From an uncultured Spirochaetaceae bacterium (lineage in GTDB: Bacteria > Spirochaetota > Spirochaetia > Treponematales > UBA12059), in NCBI GenBank assembly GCA_938004315.1, contig CALKWG010000095.1, positions 1 through 17,908 of the forward strand: DNA of 17,908 bases, given 5' to 3'. The first letter of the stretch is position 1; every line of letters begins with the position of its first letter. Below the pieces are notes generated by a model. That model saw nothing but the letters and a program-made list of their open reading frames with translations, ran no database searches and was not told the DNA's origin. Below are positions 16,814 through 17,908 of this stretch, in pieces. Both the position numbers and the translations under genes were made by a program.

Positions 16814-16841
16814 AGACGGGGCCTTATAGCCTGGATTCAAG
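16814..16841 (-). promoter_or_regulatory. Sigma-32-like heat-shock promoter upstream of grpE
   Basis: On the - strand the sequence reads CTTGAA (16836-16841), a 14-base spacer, then CCCCGTCT (16814-16821). The E. coli sigma-32 consensus is CTTGAA, 13-15 bases, CCCCATnT, so only one specified base differs. The start site would be near 16807, giving a leader of about 37 bases to the grpE ATG. A TATAAG inside the spacer lacks a matching -35, so a sigma-70 reading is weaker. No CIRCE repeat was found nearby. Confidence 0.5.
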
Positions 16842-16942
16842 TAAAGACCATCGCGTCATGCGTAGTCTTATCGAATATGGAGTTAAGGTAATAAAGATTT
16901 TTTTTAAGCGTCAAGCTCGCGGACCTCGAATACATAAAAAAA

Positions 16943-16956
16943 GGCACGGTTTTTGT
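16943..16956 (+). promoter_or_regulatory. Sigma-54-like -24/-12 element upstream of rpoN
   Basis: The sequence GGCACG, four bases, TTGTA gives GG-N10-GT on the + strand, against the sigma-54 consensus TGGCACG-N4-TTGC(A/T). The mismatches are the first T and the -12 C, the latter at a normally invariant place. It points toward rpoN, 120 bases before its start, and lies beside an AT-rich patch (about 16870-16942) that could hold activator or bending sites. Confidence 0.35.
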
Positions 16957-16990
16957 ATTCGGGGCGGACTGCTTCGGGAAACGGCGCGCC

Positions 16991-17018
16991 TTGACAAGCA
17001 CGGTTGAAGCTATAACAT
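16991..17018 (+). promoter_or_regulatory. Sigma-70-type promoter for rpoN
   Basis: A perfect TTGACA at 16991-16996 is followed after 16 bases by TAACAT at 17013-17018 (four of six bases match TATAAT). Transcription would begin near 17025, leaving a leader of about 50 bases before the TTG start. Confidence 0.55.
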
Positions 17019-17076
17019 TGATACTGTACGAAGGGCGGCGGCTCTCGATGCCGCTCCCGATCGCTAGGAGGCGTGA

Positions 17077-17908
17077 TTGCAGTTCCAACGGCCGTCCATC
17101 ATCCAGGAGCAGCGGCAAAAGCTCAGCCCCCAGATGATACAGTCTATACGCCTCATGTCATTACCCATACAGGAATTAAAAGAAGAGATCCAACATGAGC
17201 TTGAGCAGAATCCGGCGCTCGAGATCGTCGAGGATCGCTCCACCCTTTCGCTCGACGACTATAAAGAGGATCGCGAATCGGAATCGGAGGCTAGGAGCCT
17301 CTTCGAAGCCAGCTCCGACCCCGGCTGGAGCCGGACGGGCGACGAGGACGCCGACGCCAAGCGCCGCTTCCTTGAAGGCGCCATTACGATAGCCGAAACC
17401 CTGCAGGACCACCTCCTCTGGCAATTGAGGCTACAACCGCTCTCGCCCGAGCAGCGCGATATAGGCGAACGCCTGATCCAGAACCTGGATGCCGACGGAT
17501 TCTATAAGGAGGATCCGTATGCGCTCTGCCATGCCTCGCCGCCCGAGCTCGTGAACATGGTCATGGCCGTGGTACGGAGCCTGGAGCCGACCGGGGTCTG
17601 CGTCGCCGACTACCGAGAGTCCCTCGTCGTCCAGACGCTCCTTAACCCCGCCGCCCCGCCGGCCGCCCTCGTCATACTCCGCGAGCATATCGAGCTCCTC
17701 GAGCGCGGCAAGCATCACGACATCCAGAAGCGCATGAAGATACCCGAGCGGGAGTTCGCCGAGGCCCTGGCGTTCATCAAGACCCTGAACCCCTTTCCCG
17801 GCCGGCAGTATTCGGCCGAGGAGACCCGCTACGTGATCCCCGACGTGCAGGTTAAGCTCAAGGAGGGCGAGTTCGTCATCGTCATCAACGACGAGGAGCT
17901 CCCGGTCA
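17077..17908 (+). CDS. rpoN: RNA polymerase sigma-54 factor RpoN (N-terminal part, cut by window edge)
   Basis: The first 277 codons of RpoN. It begins at TTG (17077-17079), five bases after TAGGAGG; an in-frame TGA at 17074-17076 directly precedes it, so no earlier start is possible. Region I is visible at once: QKLSPQMIQSIRLMSLP, then LKEEIQHELEQNPALEIVE, the part that blocks open-complex formation until an AAA+ activator acts. An acidic region II follows (about 50-95), then the core-binding domain with LIQNLDADGFY, SLEPTGVCVADYRESL and IKTLNPFPGRQYS. The DNA-binding HTH and RpoN box are beyond the window. RpoN directs transcription from -24/-12 promoters, often of nitrogen and transport genes. 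Confidence 0.96.
   Translation, partial: MQFQRPSIIQEQRQKLSPQMIQSIRLMSLPIQELKEEIQHELEQNPALEIVEDRSTLSLDDYKEDRESESEARSLFEASSDPGWSRTGDEDADAKRRFLEGAITIAETLQDHLLWQLRLQPLSPEQRDIGERLIQNLDADGFYKEDPYALCHASPPELVNMVMAVVRSLEPTGVCVADYRESLVVQTLLNPAAPPAALVILREHIELLERGKHHDIQKRMKIPEREFAEALAFIKTLNPFPGRQYSAEETRYVIPDVQVKLKEGEFVIVINDEELPV

Larger units (their letters stand above)
16771..17076. other. Divergent regulatory gap between grpE and rpoN
   Basis: These 306 bases hold no credible gene. They contain the sigma-32-like promoter facing grpE, an AT-rich patch at about 16870-16942 with runs of T and A, a sigma-54-like element and a sigma-70-like promoter facing rpoN, and the rpoN ribosome site TAGGAGG at 17065-17071. 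Confidence 0.7.

Noticed and set aside
16858..17007. A 49-residue + strand frame in the grpE-rpoN gap
   Set aside because: It has no ribosome site, is basic and low in conserved features, and covers the promoter elements; more likely chance in an AT-rich patch.
16087..17076. CIRCE operator (TTAGCACTC-N9-GAGTGCTAA) or hrcA near grpE
   Set aside because: Searched by eye on both strands around grpE and dnaK; no such repeat or gene is present.

Overview
The window reads as a GC-rich bacterial chromosome segment, most likely from a spirochaete. The DnaK protein closely resembles remembered Treponema DnaK over its whole length (judged by eye, not by alignment). The grpE-dnaK-dnaJ set lies beside an rpoN gene, and RpoN occurs in spirochaetes. 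Genus and species cannot be fixed from this sequence. Codon use is strongly G/C-ending, with two exceptions: the lipoprotein gene at 9656-10759 and a short AT-rich island inside the CoA-transferase gene.

Region 1 (3-9589, all on +) looks like a nitrogen-heterocycle catabolic cluster. It starts with the C-terminal end of a xanthine-dehydrogenase-family molybdoenzyme, followed by a UraA-type uracil permease and a strong terminator. A tightly packed run of six genes follows: allH (DUF2877), fdrA and allG (DUF1116), which together are the three-part oxamate carbamoyltransferase known from E. coli; a cyclase-family metal hydrolase; a family III CoA-transferase; and an amidase-signature hydrolase. 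These activities can be ordered into one route: oxidise the ring, hydrolyse it open, move the carbamoyl group to phosphate, deaminate the remaining amide, then activate the diacid with CoA. The uracil-type permease suggests uracil to barbiturate, ureidomalonate, malonamate, malonate and malonyl-CoA. The oxalurate-oxamate-oxalate-oxalyl-CoA version of the same chemistry is the main alternative. This is an inference from gene content.

Region 2 (9656-11877, on -) holds two translationally coupled genes: a class III nucleotide-cyclase-like protein with altered metal-binding residues and two C-terminal membrane segments, and an AT-richer DUF4932-type lipoprotein with an HEFSH motif.

Region 3 (12066-12798, on +) encodes a thiol peroxidase (Tpx) and a small heavy-metal-associated domain protein. 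It ends at a bidirectional terminator shared with dnaJ.

Region 4 (12898-16770, on -) is grpE-dnaK-dnaJ. No CIRCE operator is visible. A sigma-32-like promoter sits upstream of grpE, and a large GC-rich RNA fold lies between dnaK and dnaJ.

Region 5 (17077 to the right edge, on +) is the N-terminal half of rpoN (sigma-54), starting at a TTG codon. A sigma-54-like -24/-12 element and a sigma-70-like promoter lie in the 306-base gap before it.
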